Below, piece by piece: positions 8,191 through 16,426 of a stretch of DNA of 43,292 nt. The stretch spans positions 1 to 43,292 of the IMG/VR virus record IMGVR_UViG_3300036760_000310. One strand, given 5' to 3'. The notes under the pieces are model-generated. The model was not told where the DNA came from and searched no databases. It was given only the letters and a program-made list of their open reading frames with translations. Position numbers and translations under genes: made by a program. The DNA is from a virus. Numbering within the stretch: position 1 is the stretch's first letter; each line of letters starts with the position of its first letter.

Positions 8191-8228
8191 ACGGTACTCG
8201 CTACGGTGCCGCGGAAGGAGACGTGATA

Positions 8229-8420
8229 ATGGAACTGAACGACGGCGATCAAATCATCAACTGCGGGCGGATGCCCATGGGCTACGTGGTGATCTGGTCC
8301 GTCAGTACAGAACACTACATGGCGCTGGGGCCTTCGGACTGGGAGGGAGATATATCCGTTGACCGTTTTTGGTGTCGTCGCCAAGCTATCGCCCGTGCCG
8401 CCGGCGCCACGGTGGGATGA
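8229..8420 (+). CDS. Hypothetical protein, 63 aa
   Basis: The protein begins MELNDGDQIINCGRMPMGYVV and ends IARAAGATVG. The start is preceded by GGAAGGAGACG, the recurrent junction sequence. No domain is recognised; a short strand-rich protein with two Trp-containing segments. It follows directly on the amber-stopped tail cassette at 8191-8226. Confidence 0.55.
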   Translation: MELNDGDQIINCGRMPMGYVVIWSVSTEHYMALGPSDWEGDISVDRFWCRRQAIARAAGATVG

Positions 8421-8511
8421 CACCTGGTGGGGGCGCGCGTCGATCCGCCTCTGCGCCCTCATTTGGCTCGTAGGTGTGGGATGGCTGGCACTGCATGTAC
8501 CGTGGGAGTGA
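8395..8511 (+). CDS. Possible small membrane protein (weak)
   Basis: From GTG at 8395, or TTG at 8359, a short frame encodes one hydrophobic segment (IRLCALIWLVGVGWLAL) preceded by WDDTWWGRAS and followed by HVPWE. It overlaps the end of the 8229-8420 gene in another frame, lacks an ATG and has no clear ribosome site. The single-helix pattern suggests a small membrane peptide; chance is a serious alternative. Confidence 0.3.
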   Translation: MPPAPRWDDTWWGRASIRLCALIWLVGVGWLALHVPWE

Positions 8512-8518
8512 GGGAGGG

Positions 8519-8584
8519 ATGATGGACACTATAAACACCCGCGACTGCAAGCACGGGCACCTGGCGCGGTCCTGCGATGAGTGA
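8519..8584 (+). CDS. Tiny Cys/His peptide, 21 aa (weak)
   Basis: ATG at 8519 (a second at 8522) after GGGAGGG gives MMDTINTRDCKHGHLARSCDE. The C-x-H-x-H-x5-C spacing resembles the first half of phage zinc peptides. Its stop overlaps the start of the next gene at 8577 by eight bases, so it may act in translational coupling. The length makes it uncertain. Confidence 0.35.
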   Translation: MMDTINTRDCKHGHLARSCDE

Positions 8585-8807
8585 ATCGGCATATTGGAAC
8601 GAGATGTACGCGACGGCGTGCGAACAGCGACGACCATTCATCCAACTACGGCCACGGTTGTTTATCGACGGCAATCGGTGGTGTGCCCTGTACGGTGAGA
8701 ATATCCAGGATGGGGTTGTCGGCTTCGGTGTGTCGCCAGAGGAAGCGGCATGGGATTTTGATCACGCTTACTGTGCCGCCCTCGCGCCCGATGTCACCGT
8801 CGACTGA
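8577..8807 (+). CDS. Hypothetical protein, 76 aa
   Basis: The protein begins MSESAYWNEMYATACEQRRP and contains FIDGNRWCALYGENIQDGVVGFG followed by SPEEAAWDFDHAYCA. The last motif (x-PEEAxxDFDxA) is common in small phage proteins of unknown function in which short strands are followed by one helix. The start overlaps the tiny Cys/His frame. Confidence 0.6.
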   Translation: MSESAYWNEMYATACEQRRPFIQLRPRLFIDGNRWCALYGENIQDGVVGFGVSPEEAAWDFDHAYCAALAPDVTVD

Positions 8808-8881
8808 TCCAGGCCATCCCGCCCACCTACACCGAGTTCATCGGCAAGCAACTCATGGCGGCTTTAGGAATGACAAAATGA
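8804..8881 (+). pseudogene. Possible remnant of a DNA methyltransferase C-terminus
   Basis: A 25-codon open stretch just after the 8577-8807 gene encodes LIQAIPPTYTEFIGKQLM and ends in TGA at 8879-8881. The AIPPxYTExIG pattern is what I remember at the C-terminus of phage-type DNA methyltransferases. There is no start codon with a ribosome site, and upstream in this frame is a stop at about 8760. It looks like the end of a deleted gene left between two intact ones. This rests on memory of a short motif. Confidence 0.35.
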
Positions 8882-9360
8882 ACCGCGAACTTTTTGCATT
8901 CGTCCTGGCCTGGCTGGCGCTAGTGGTATGCATCGCGCTGATGCTGCTGGCGGTGGGTTGCGGTAGAGCCCAGGCCGCGACTACCATGCGGGCCGTGGTG
9001 CAAATGACCATCCGGATCCCGGTAACGATGCGGGGCAACTCGCTGCAAGGGGCGCTCGTCACCCTGCGCTATGCGCCATCGGCATTGTATCCGCTCGACG
9101 CGACCGGGCCGACCGGCTGCATGGTTGTCACCGGGCCGCCGCCACTCGACCGCGCCGGGGAGTTGAAGATCGCAATGGTGTGCCTGCCGGCACGCGATAA
9201 CCCGACGATCGTCGTGCCGTTCTACGTCCTCGACAGCGGCACGTCAGTAGTGACGGTCTGGCACTGCGACAAATCGCAGAACCCGATGGCGGCCGACGAT
9301 CACTGCCCGGCCGAGGGCGTAATCATCAAGGCCAGTGAGCCAAAGCGGCGGCGTCCCTGA
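8878..9360 (+). CDS. Exported protein with signal peptide, 160 aa
   Basis: The N-terminus is a signal peptide: MNREL, then a hydrophobic helix (FAFVLAWLALVVCIALMLL) and AVGCGRAQA. Cleavage could be at AQA/ATT by signal peptidase I, or Cys28 could be lipidated (AVGC, an imperfect lipobox). The mature part is strand-rich (VQMTIRIPVTMRGNSL, VVPFYVLDSGTSVVTVWHC) with several Cys and a basic C-terminus. It is the last rightward gene and abuts the leftward holin candidate at 9361 with no spacer. Function unknown; an envelope or superinfection role is possible. Confidence 0.65.
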   Translation: MNRELFAFVLAWLALVVCIALMLLAVGCGRAQAATTMRAVVQMTIRIPVTMRGNSLQGALVTLRYAPSALYPLDATGPTGCMVVTGPPPLDRAGELKIAMVCLPARDNPTIVVPFYVLDSGTSVVTVWHCDKSQNPMAADDHCPAEGVIIKASEPKRRRP

Positions 9361-9744
9361 TTACTCCGTGCCCCACAGCGCGCCCTCGCAGGATTCGTCA
9401 TCGTCCTCACAGCCGCGCTTTTTGACGCATGCGAGTTTCGTGATGATGCGCTCGATCCTGTCGAGGCGGTCCTTGATCTCCGGCACGGTGGCCGCGTTCG
9501 CACTCATCTCGTGTATCCGGGACACGCCGCGTCTACCCCACTTGCCGACCTGCCACAATAGCCCCAGACCGATTAGCGCACCTTGAATGGAAACGGTCTT
9601 GTCGAGTTGCCAGCCGGCACCGAGATTGATGAGGCTGGTGTTCTCGGTGGCTGTTGCCTCGCTGAAATACGCCAGCCATATAATGAGCAGCACCGCCGTC
9701 AGAGTCACGTCGCACCAGCGCCTCAATTGGTTCAGTCTCGTCAT
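9361..9744 (-). CDS. Two-helix membrane protein, holin candidate
   Basis: A 127-residue protein with two hydrophobic segments, about residues 13-32 (VTLTAVLLIIWLAYF) and about 50-67 (VSIQGALIGLGLLWQVG), followed by a charged coiled-coil-like C-terminus (EIKDRLDRIERIITKL) and an acidic Cys-containing tail. Size, topology and position directly after the endolysin gene make it a candidate holin, which would open the inner membrane at the end of infection. It overlaps the endolysin stop by four bases. No sequence family is recognised. Confidence 0.6.
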   Translation of the reverse strand: MTRLNQLRRWCDVTLTAVLLIIWLAYFSEATATENTSLINLGAGWQLDKTVSIQGALIGLGLLWQVGKWGRRGVSRIHEMSANAATVPEIKDRLDRIERIITKLACVKKRGCEDDDESCEGALWGTE

Positions 9745-10175
9745 GGGGCCTCGTAATCGTGGTCAACGTCGTAAAAGCTCATTTTGCCGAGCTTGCCGCA
9801 GAATCGCGCAGTCGCCGTCCAGAACGGTGCGACCGTTTCGTCGTGGTAGCTATCGGCCCCAGGCATCGGATTCTGCACGCTCTTGTCCTGCACCGCGTGC
9901 GCCCACTGGTACGTCTCCCACCAGCTCGGATCGCCGGGCTGTGGCCAGCGGACCAGGTTCACGTCCTTGGGCGCCGTCATCGCGGAGTATTGCCAGCGCT
10001 TCGAGACGACCTCGAGGACCGACCGCCCCCACCATTTCGGTCGCTCGACCCGGTTGAGGATCGAGTACATGATGGCGATCCGTGCCAGTAACGGTTGGTT
10101 GCTGCCCTCGCGCCAGGCGACGAATGCCAGCATGAAGGCGGCGGCGCGGAGTTCGAGGGTTGGGCGGTCGATCAT
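9741..10175 (-). CDS. Endolysin, SleB/cell-wall-hydrolase type
   Basis: A 144-residue protein resembling the Hydrolase_2 (SleB-like) family that cleaves peptidoglycan glycan strands. Visible features are AFVAWREGSNQPLLARIAIM (Glu23 in the position of the catalytic Glu), SILNRVERPKWWGRSVLEVV, a WQYSAMTAPKD segment (the QFSA-like motif) and a late GADSYHDETVAPFW segment. It has no signal peptide, so a holin is needed for export; the next gene encodes a suitable candidate. Its start overlaps the stop of the large virion protein gene (ATGA). Confidence 0.8.
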   Translation of the reverse strand: MIDRPTLELRAAAFMLAFVAWREGSNQPLLARIAIMYSILNRVERPKWWGRSVLEVVSKRWQYSAMTAPKDVNLVRWPQPGDPSWWETYQWAHAVQDKSVQNPMPGADSYHDETVAPFWTATARFCGKLGKMSFYDVDHDYEAP

Positions 10176-13100
10176 GGCTGCGCAAACTCCTTCCCGATGC
10201 GTAACCGTTCGTTCTTGGGGAGCGACTCGAATTGCCGCTGCAGGTTCGTCTTGCCTTTCGATTTGAGCAGGTCGTTCAACGATGCCGCCGTCACTGGCCT
10301 ACCTTGCTTCGAGGCTTCCACCACCCACGCTTTCAAGGCCTCGACAGCTTTAGGCCGGTCAGTATCGGCGGTCTTCAATCCCTCGCGCGCCTTTACCTTC
10401 AGCCGGTCGAGCGCCTTCTGTTGCGGGGTGCGGGGCCCGCGGGTGCCGTGGACCTCTTGCCCAGTGGCCCGGATTTCTTTCTCCAGTGGACTCGTGATCA
10501 CTTCGCCGGGTGCTTTTGTGATGCCGGCGAACGCCTCGATTGCGGCTCCGATACCCGGCGCCTCGCTGATGCGGCTCCGCTGCTGAATCGAAAACGGGGT
10601 TGCGACCTGCGTCAGATAGTCGAAGACTTGGCCGAATTGCTTCAAGGTTGGATCATTCTCGTTCCTAATGTAGTCACCGAAGTAGTCCTTGTTGGTAAGC
10701 AGCACACGCACAAATTCCACGGGGACCGGGCCGAGTTTGTTGCCTAGTGTATCGCGGACACCGCTGGCCCACATGAGCGGGTTGCCCTCACTGATGCCGC
10801 GCGTGAAACCATAGAGATCCTTGAGCGGGTTCGCAAACCGCACCCTAATTTCGTTGCCGTGTGCGTCGATCTGACCGTTGCGGGGATAGAGCGCATCCTC
10901 GGGTGATTCGAGGCCCTTCCCCGTGTGGAGGTACTGGTAGAGCGCAGCGGCGCTGACTTGGGCGAAGATCATACCGGCCCAATACTGCATGTCTGGCGTG
11001 AAACCGGGAGACGGACCCCCACGAAACAGGGCGGAGAGATTCCCCTTGATGTCCTTGCCTGTCTGGTTAAGCGAGCGCCCAAAACCGAAATTCCAGCCGA
11101 CAGCACGAAACGTGATCTGCATCGCGCTCTTGAATGTGTTGTTCCAGAACCAGTTGTCGTAGTTTACCTGACCCATGCGGTTGTCGATCGATTCAGTCAG
11201 CTTGCGCGCCAAGGTGCGCGGGTTGATTTTCCCCGATGCGATACCTGCGGCGTTGCGCTCGAACTCGTCTTGCAACTGAATCAGATACGCGCCGGCCTTC
11301 ATCCGGGGCACCATCCATTTGAAGATCGGGGCTTGCGCGAGATCGATTATCGCACCCGGCAGGTTCACAAGAGCCCGTCCTAGCTCCATGCGGCGGCTGG
11401 CCCGCATGAAGTTGTCCCATGCCGAGCCGGGGGCAAAGGTTCCCTCCGGCTGTGCGAGCCGCATCCCATTACGGAGTGGGGACATCGGCCCTTCGTAGAG
11501 GATGGGGTCATTCCAAGCTCGCGTACCACGGATGAAGAATTCGAGCGGCGCCGTAGGAACGCGCACTAGGCTGCTGAGGGCCTTCAATGGCACGCCGCGG
11601 GCAAAACGCGCGAGGGTCTGCCCCCACATGGTGGCGAACGCCTCAGAGGCTTCGTTCTGCATATGAAACCCAGAGAGGCCGAGCTGTAGCCCGTTGAGCT
11701 TTGCATTCGCCAGAAGCACGCCCCGCAGCGTGGGCTCCTCCATGATCCAGTTGCGCGAGAGGGAGTTGTTGAGGATCAGCGCCTCGGCTTCGTCTACGGC
11801 CCACCGGCCGGCCAGCGGCTGCATGGGGATGCCGCCGGCTGAGGATTCCCCTGCCGGCACGAACTGTCCCGGTGCGAAATACTTTCGCGCGATGGCATCG
11901 TCGAGCCAAGCCTTACCGTCGGGAAGTTTGCCACGTTCGCCTCCTACCCATGTCCAGCGTCCGGATTCCCGACCGTCAGCCATAACGTCATATGCCCAGA
12001 CCGCCTTCCGGCCGTCTTCGAGGCGGGTGCGCACCAAGACCTCAGGGTTCGGCGAGATCGGTTCGAGGCCACCACCGCCCTGAGACTTGGGCTTCATTGC
12101 AAGCCCTACGTCAGTCCAGAACTTCTTTTCGTTGTAGCCCTCAGTGCCGCGCATCGGTCGCCGCGATCCCAGCCACCGTTCCGCCTCGCCCGGCTGCTTG
12201 AACAACCCAGGGAAGTAGTCTTCGATGTAGACCGTGCCCTTGCCAACACGCCCACGGGCTCGTGCCTCACCGAGCCGCTGCGCATCCAGGGCCTTACGGT
12301 GGAAGTCGGCGATCGCCTGCAACTCCGGGGTCTGTAGCTTCTGGCCGGTCGATACGCGGCTGAGATAGTCTGGCAGCCAGTCCGTTCCGCTGCCGCCTCG
12401 GCGCTTCTCCGCCCCGATCATGCGGTCGAAGAACGCTTCGTTGTTCTTGGAAGCCTGATTGTATTGGAACCTGACCGCCTCGATGTCGTCGCCCTTGCGA
12501 CCGACGATGGAGTTTAGGCTTTCCTCGCTGGCACGGCCGGCGGGGTTCAGTACGCGCGCCGCGTTGCTGGCACTCTTCTTCACCTTCTCGACGAAGGCCT
12601 TGGCCGACTCGCCGCCGGGGACGACAAAGGCCCCCTTTTCGCCTTTCAGGATGTCGGCGACGGTGGCTTTGCCGGCGGGGCGGGCTCCGAAGAGTCCTTC
12701 TTGCGCGGGAGGTACTTCGCCAGCCCCCGATCGACCAACGCTTGCAGCAGCTTCGGTATCGATTCCGGCCGTACCACGTAGTTGATCGAGGACGGCTCGA
12801 TAGGTTTCGGGGAAAACGACATTGGGCTCCTCTCCTCTGGCAATACGCCTTGCTGCGTCGTTCAGCAAATCGTTGACCTCTCCGGAGTGGCGGATCTCTT
12901 TGCCGAACATCTCCCGGAGTTGGGCAGCTCCCAAAGCTCGGGCGCGGTTGCTCTCGGTCTCGATGATGTTTCCGCCGCGGCTCAGGATGTCGGCCACGTT
13001 CTGCTTTCCGACTGCGGTAAAGCTACGCTTCTCAGTGGCGAGTTGGCTGTCGATGTAGTCAGTGACCTTGGCTTTGGGAACGGCGAGGCTCTTGTTCCGC

Positions 13101-15454
13101 GGCGTGTTGAAGGAGAAGCCTTCCTGTTCGCCGGCAACGACTGGCGCGAGTTGCGATTGCACAATCAGCGACCGGAGCTGCCCGTCCGTCAGTTCGCCCT
13201 CAGCCAAGTGCGGCCAGAGCCCGCGTTGTGCGGCCTGGTCCGGGAGTTCTCGGCCGATCATGGCGCCCTGCTTCTCTGACAGCTCGCCAATCACCACCTT
13301 ACGGAACAAGGCGTCGTCGAGGTTGGCGAGTCCAAGACCGAGCTTAGCGTTGCGGCCTTCGAGCGACACACCGCGCGCCTCGATCTGCTCAGTGGTCAGC
13401 TTGGCGTCGCGGAATATCTTTGCCGCGTCGAGTGCGGTCCCGCGGCCCTGAGCGATGTTCTCCAGGGCGCCGAATACACGCGCGTCTGCGGCATCGGTAA
13501 GATCGATGATGTCGCCTTCGAGGTTGCCGACATAACCGGACTCATGCGCCTTCCCCAACCGATTGAAGCCGTTTATGACTCGCAGGTTGCCGTCTGCCGG
13601 ATCGCGCCAGAGGGTGAGCCCTTGATCAAGTTGCGGGTTGTAGGCACGGGCAGCCTTCATCTCCGCGCCCATGCCGGCTACATCCGTATCGCCCTTGAAC
13701 TGGAAGCGCTCGGGCTCCCGGATGATCTCCTCTTTCTTCCCCACCCACCGTTGCCCACGGGCGCGCGGTTCCGCCACTGGCATTCCCGCCACTGGCGCTG
13801 CCGCCACAGGGGGTAGCTGCGGCGTTTGCGGCCCGGGTGACACCACGGGCAGTCCCGCCGGCAAACGTGGCTCCCGGTGGCTCGTAGGCGTTTCGGGCTG
13901 CGGGGCGACCGATGGTAAAGTCTCACGCACCTGTGCCTCGGAGATGCTGAACTCGCGACCGATCTGTGCGTCCGACCAGCCGATGTCGCGATAGTACTGA
14001 ATTCGATCAACGAGGGCGGGATCGCTCGGCGCCTGCGCCGCGGCGGACGGTGGCTTGTGGGTTGTGATCGGTCTGCGGATTCGATACGAGTCGGGCTCGT
14101 TGCCGCCACTTTGAATGTCATCGACGTTTGCGTCGAACTCGGCGACACGCGCACCGGGGCCGCGTTCCCGCGCGTAGTACTCTGCCACCTCTCGCCGACT
14201 GGACGCGCGTGCGGCGCCTCCCGGCTGGATGATTCCCGTGCGCTGCCACTCGGCGTATTGCTCGGCGGTCATCGCTCGGTAGAGTCTGATCGTGCCAGCC
14301 TCCGGCAGGCCATAGCGCTCCCGCGCCGTAGGCTGGGGGGTGTGCTCGTCTAAATTGATGACCTTTTGAGTGCCTACTGGCTTCCCTTGGAGGTCCCAAC
14401 TGGTGCCATCTGGCCGCGTAAAGGCAGCAGAGGCGCCAGCTAGGTCAGATTCCGTCGCCAACCCTCTTTCGATCGCAGCATTGTACGTTTCCCCGTGGTT
14501 TTGCCCACCGACAAGCGCCGTACCATTTTCCAGCACGATTGAGGTGCGCGCGCCGTTTTCGCGAATTGGTGAGGCTAGTAATCGTTGCCCGCCTTCGATC
14601 GGGCCGGCCGCTGCGATACGCGGAGGTTCCGGTTGCGGTATTGGGGCTTCGAAGCCCGGTGGACGCTGCCGCAGGCCAGCGAGGGCTTGCCGCGCCGGGA
14701 TCGGGGGCGGTTCTGGCGGTCGGCCCGCCTCCAGCCAGCCGGGGGCCAACTCTGCCGGTGGGGCGGTGGTAAAGGGTTCGGTCAGCGGCGGAGGTTCCGG
14801 CCTTGGCGCTGCTGGAGGTAGCTTCTGGCGCCGTAGCATCTCCGCCAGGCTGACCCGTCCCAGGCCGGGGAGCATCATGACTGCGGTCTCGGCAACGCCG
14901 CGGCCGACCTGCGACGGGATGCCTTCGCCGGGGATAGCTTGCTCGATTGCGGGCGCGGCGAGTTCCGCAGCCTTTGTCCCAAGCGCCATGTCGATTGCCG
15001 TTGGCCAGGCGGCGCGCGCGCCGCCTGTAGCGATGCCCATGGCTCCGCCTTCGAGGGCCGCTTGCATGTAGGGGGCGGGGAGCACGTTGGCCGGCGTGGT
15101 CAGCGGCTCGTGTCCCGGTGCAACCAAACTGGTGTCCCCCTGTAGTCCCGGCCGCATGTCTGAAGTCAGCGAAGGTTGGCCGGCCAGGGACCGGCGCACA
15201 GCCTCAGCTTCAGGATCAAGCGGAGGTGGCTCCTGCGGTCGCGGTGCCGGCACGGAGGTTGGCGCAACGTCGAGCATGCTAAAGTCGGGTATGTAGCGAA
15301 ACAGCGGTTCCTGTGGCTGCGCTGTCTGCGGCTGGACCAGTTCAAAGCCGGGGACGGGAATAGGCGATTGGCCGGCCTTGACGGCGGGCGCAACAAACTC
15401 GAAGCCAGGTGCGGATTGAGCGGCAACCGCCTCGAAACCGGCGGGCTCCGCCAT
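10172..15454 (-). CDS. Large polyvalent virion (ejection) protein, 1,760 aa
   Basis: A single unbroken frame. About residues 1-370 are Pro/Ala-rich and disordered. About 375-465 (TIRLYRAMTAEQYAEW then SSRREVAEYYARE) resembles an ADP-ribosyltransferase-like fold. About 480-515 holds a helix-turn-helix-like piece (WSDAQIGREFSISEAQVRE). About 585-690 resembles a ParB-type nuclease domain with INGFNRLGKAHESG. About 1020-1300 (WLPDYLSRVSTG, YIEDYFPGLF) matches the large polyvalent protein group, and the C-terminus is helical. Such proteins are packaged in the head and injected with DNA. The gene lies before the endolysin and after two other probable internal proteins, where podoviruses keep ejection proteins. 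Domain assignments other than the ParB-like one are tentative. Confidence 0.75.
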   Translation of the reverse strand: MAEPAGFEAVAAQSAPGFEFVAPAVKAGQSPIPVPGFELVQPQTAQPQEPLFRYIPDFSMLDVAPTSVPAPRPQEPPPLDPEAEAVRRSLAGQPSLTSDMRPGLQGDTSLVAPGHEPLTTPANVLPAPYMQAALEGGAMGIATGGARAAWPTAIDMALGTKAAELAAPAIEQAIPGEGIPSQVGRGVAETAVMMLPGLGRVSLAEMLRRQKLPPAAPRPEPPPLTEPFTTAPPAELAPGWLEAGRPPEPPPIPARQALAGLRQRPPGFEAPIPQPEPPRIAAAGPIEGGQRLLASPIRENGARTSIVLENGTALVGGQNHGETYNAAIERGLATESDLAGASAAFTRPDGTSWDLQGKPVGTQKVINLDEHTPQPTARERYGLPEAGTIRLYRAMTAEQYAEWQRTGIIQPGGAARASSRREVAEYYARERGPGARVAEFDANVDDIQSGGNEPDSYRIRRPITTHKPPSAAAQAPSDPALVDRIQYYRDIGWSDAQIGREFSISEAQVRETLPSVAPQPETPTSHREPRLPAGLPVVSPGPQTPQLPPVAAAPVAGMPVAEPRARGQRWVGKKEEIIREPERFQFKGDTDVAGMGAEMKAARAYNPQLDQGLTLWRDPADGNLRVINGFNRLGKAHESGYVGNLEGDIIDLTDAADARVFGALENIAQGRGTALDAAKIFRDAKLTTEQIEARGVSLEGRNAKLGLGLANLDDALFRKVVIGELSEKQGAMIGRELPDQAAQRGLWPHLAEGELTDGQLRSLIVQSQLAPVVAGEQEGFSFNTPRNKSLAVPKAKVTDYIDSQLATEKRSFTAVGKQNVADILSRGGNIIETESNRARALGAAQLREMFGKEIRHSGEVNDLLNDAARRIARGEEPNVVFPETYRAVLDQLRGTAGIDTEAAASVGRSGAGEVPPAQEGLFGARPAGKATVADILKGEKGAFVVPGGESAKAFVEKVKKSASNAARVLNPAGRASEESLNSIVGRKGDDIEAVRFQYNQASKNNEAFFDRMIGAEKRRGGSGTDWLPDYLSRVSTGQKLQTPELQAIADFHRKALDAQRLGEARARGRVGKGTVYIEDYFPGLFKQPGEAERWLGSRRPMRGTEGYNEKKFWTDVGLAMKPKSQGGGGLEPISPNPEVLVRTRLEDGRKAVWAYDVMADGRESGRWTWVGGERGKLPDGKAWLDDAIARKYFAPGQFVPAGESSAGGIPMQPLAGRWAVDEAEALILNNSLSRNWIMEEPTLRGVLLANAKLNGLQLGLSGFHMQNEASEAFATMWGQTLARFARGVPLKALSSLVRVPTAPLEFFIRGTRAWNDPILYEGPMSPLRNGMRLAQPEGTFAPGSAWDNFMRASRRMELGRALVNLPGAIIDLAQAPIFKWMVPRMKAGAYLIQLQDEFERNAAGIASGKINPRTLARKLTESIDNRMGQVNYDNWFWNNTFKSAMQITFRAVGWNFGFGRSLNQTGKDIKGNLSALFRGGPSPGFTPDMQYWAGMIFAQVSAAALYQYLHTGKGLESPEDALYPRNGQIDAHGNEIRVRFANPLKDLYGFTRGISEGNPLMWASGVRDTLGNKLGPVPVEFVRVLLTNKDYFGDYIRNENDPTLKQFGQVFDYLTQVATPFSIQQRSRISEAPGIGAAIEAFAGITKAPGEVITSPLEKEIRATGQEVHGTRGPRTPQQKALDRLKVKAREGLKTADTDRPKAVEALKAWVVEASKQGRPVTAASLNDLLKSKGKTNLQRQFESLPKNERLRIGKEFAQP

Positions 15455-16420
15455 TTAGTTCACGGGCACCCAGTCTGGAGGAGGCTGGGCGTTCGGGTCG
15501 GTGCGGCGATGTAGATTGCCTTGCGGATCTCGGTAAAGCTGAGCGGCTTGTGGTTGTGCCGTTGGTTGGCCTTGAACACTCTGCCCGAGTCCTTGCGCGG
15601 TCGCCGGCGCAGCAACGGTTGGGGCTGCCGCCGGTGCGGGCGACTGCGGCTTGGGCGCGCCACCCTGTAGGCTACTCAGCAGTTGCGTCATCAAATCGTT
15701 CTGCGACAGCGCCGCATTGCCCGGGATGTCAACGACGTTGCCCTGATTGTCGATCAGCTTGTAGACGTTTTGGCCGTTCTCGATGAAGGTCTTGATGAAG
15801 GGTTTCTGCTCACGCGGTTGCAACGCCCGTTGCGCCTCCGCATTGGCCTTGTCGGTCTGCTCGCCCGTCAACGCCATGCGACCGGGCTGCGTAGCTTGGA
15901 TGTCGGCTGCGCGAGTGCCCGCGAGGCCAGCCTGTGCGAAGTTGCGCGTAGCGCCAGCCTTGGCCTGGCCTGCCTGCTCGACGTTCCGACCAGCCGCCGT
16001 CAGCGCCTGAGTCGTTCTCGGTCCGGCGTTATAGTTGGCGACGCTGCCACGCTGTAAAATCTCCGCCATCGTGTTCAGCCCGCCCATGCTGTTGCCAGCC
16101 TGCGGCACACGGCCCATCATCTGCGTGTACCGAGCGGCCCGCATGATCGCGTCCGACGTACCCGGCTTCAGCGCCTCATCGATGATCTGATCGGTGCGTG
16201 TGGTCAGTGGCTTGCGTTCCGGCAACGAGTAGCCATCGGCCATGGCGCGGTCTGCGACTTCGGCAATCTTCTGCATGCGTGCGTCTGGGTCTGGGATGCC
16301 GTCGAGCGCTTTGATGTCCTCACCGTACTTGTCCTCAAACTTCGGCTTGAAGAGCGCTCCGCCTGCACGCGAGAGGATGTTGAGCAGAGGAACGTCAGTA
16401 GGTGAGAAGAGATCAGGCAT
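15455..16420 (-). CDS. Probable internal virion protein, 321 aa
   Basis: The protein begins MPDLFSPTDVPLLNILSRAGG and has an N-terminal helical part, an Ala/Gln-rich middle (TAAGRNVEQAGQAKAGATRN) and a Pro/Gln/Ala-rich tail ending PPPDWVPVN. It directly precedes the giant polyvalent gene (TAAATG junction) and follows another Ala/Gln-rich protein. The composition and place resemble podovirus ejection proteins, which are helical and Ala-rich. No family is recognised from sequence. Confidence 0.65.
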   Translation of the reverse strand: MPDLFSPTDVPLLNILSRAGGALFKPKFEDKYGEDIKALDGIPDPDARMQKIAEVADRAMADGYSLPERKPLTTRTDQIIDEALKPGTSDAIMRAARYTQMMGRVPQAGNSMGGLNTMAEILQRGSVANYNAGPRTTQALTAAGRNVEQAGQAKAGATRNFAQAGLAGTRAADIQATQPGRMALTGEQTDKANAEAQRALQPREQKPFIKTFIENGQNVYKLIDNQGNVVDIPGNAALSQNDLMTQLLSSLQGGAPKPQSPAPAAAPTVAAPATAQGLGQSVQGQPTAQPQAAQLYRDPQGNLHRRTDPNAQPPPDWVPVN

Positions 16421-16426
16421 GGCGTC

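Noticed and set aside
12782-13279. Plus-strand frames opposite the giant virion protein gene
   Set aside because: High-GC antisense shadows without ribosome sites; the minus frame is unbroken over 5.3 kb with domain-like sequence.
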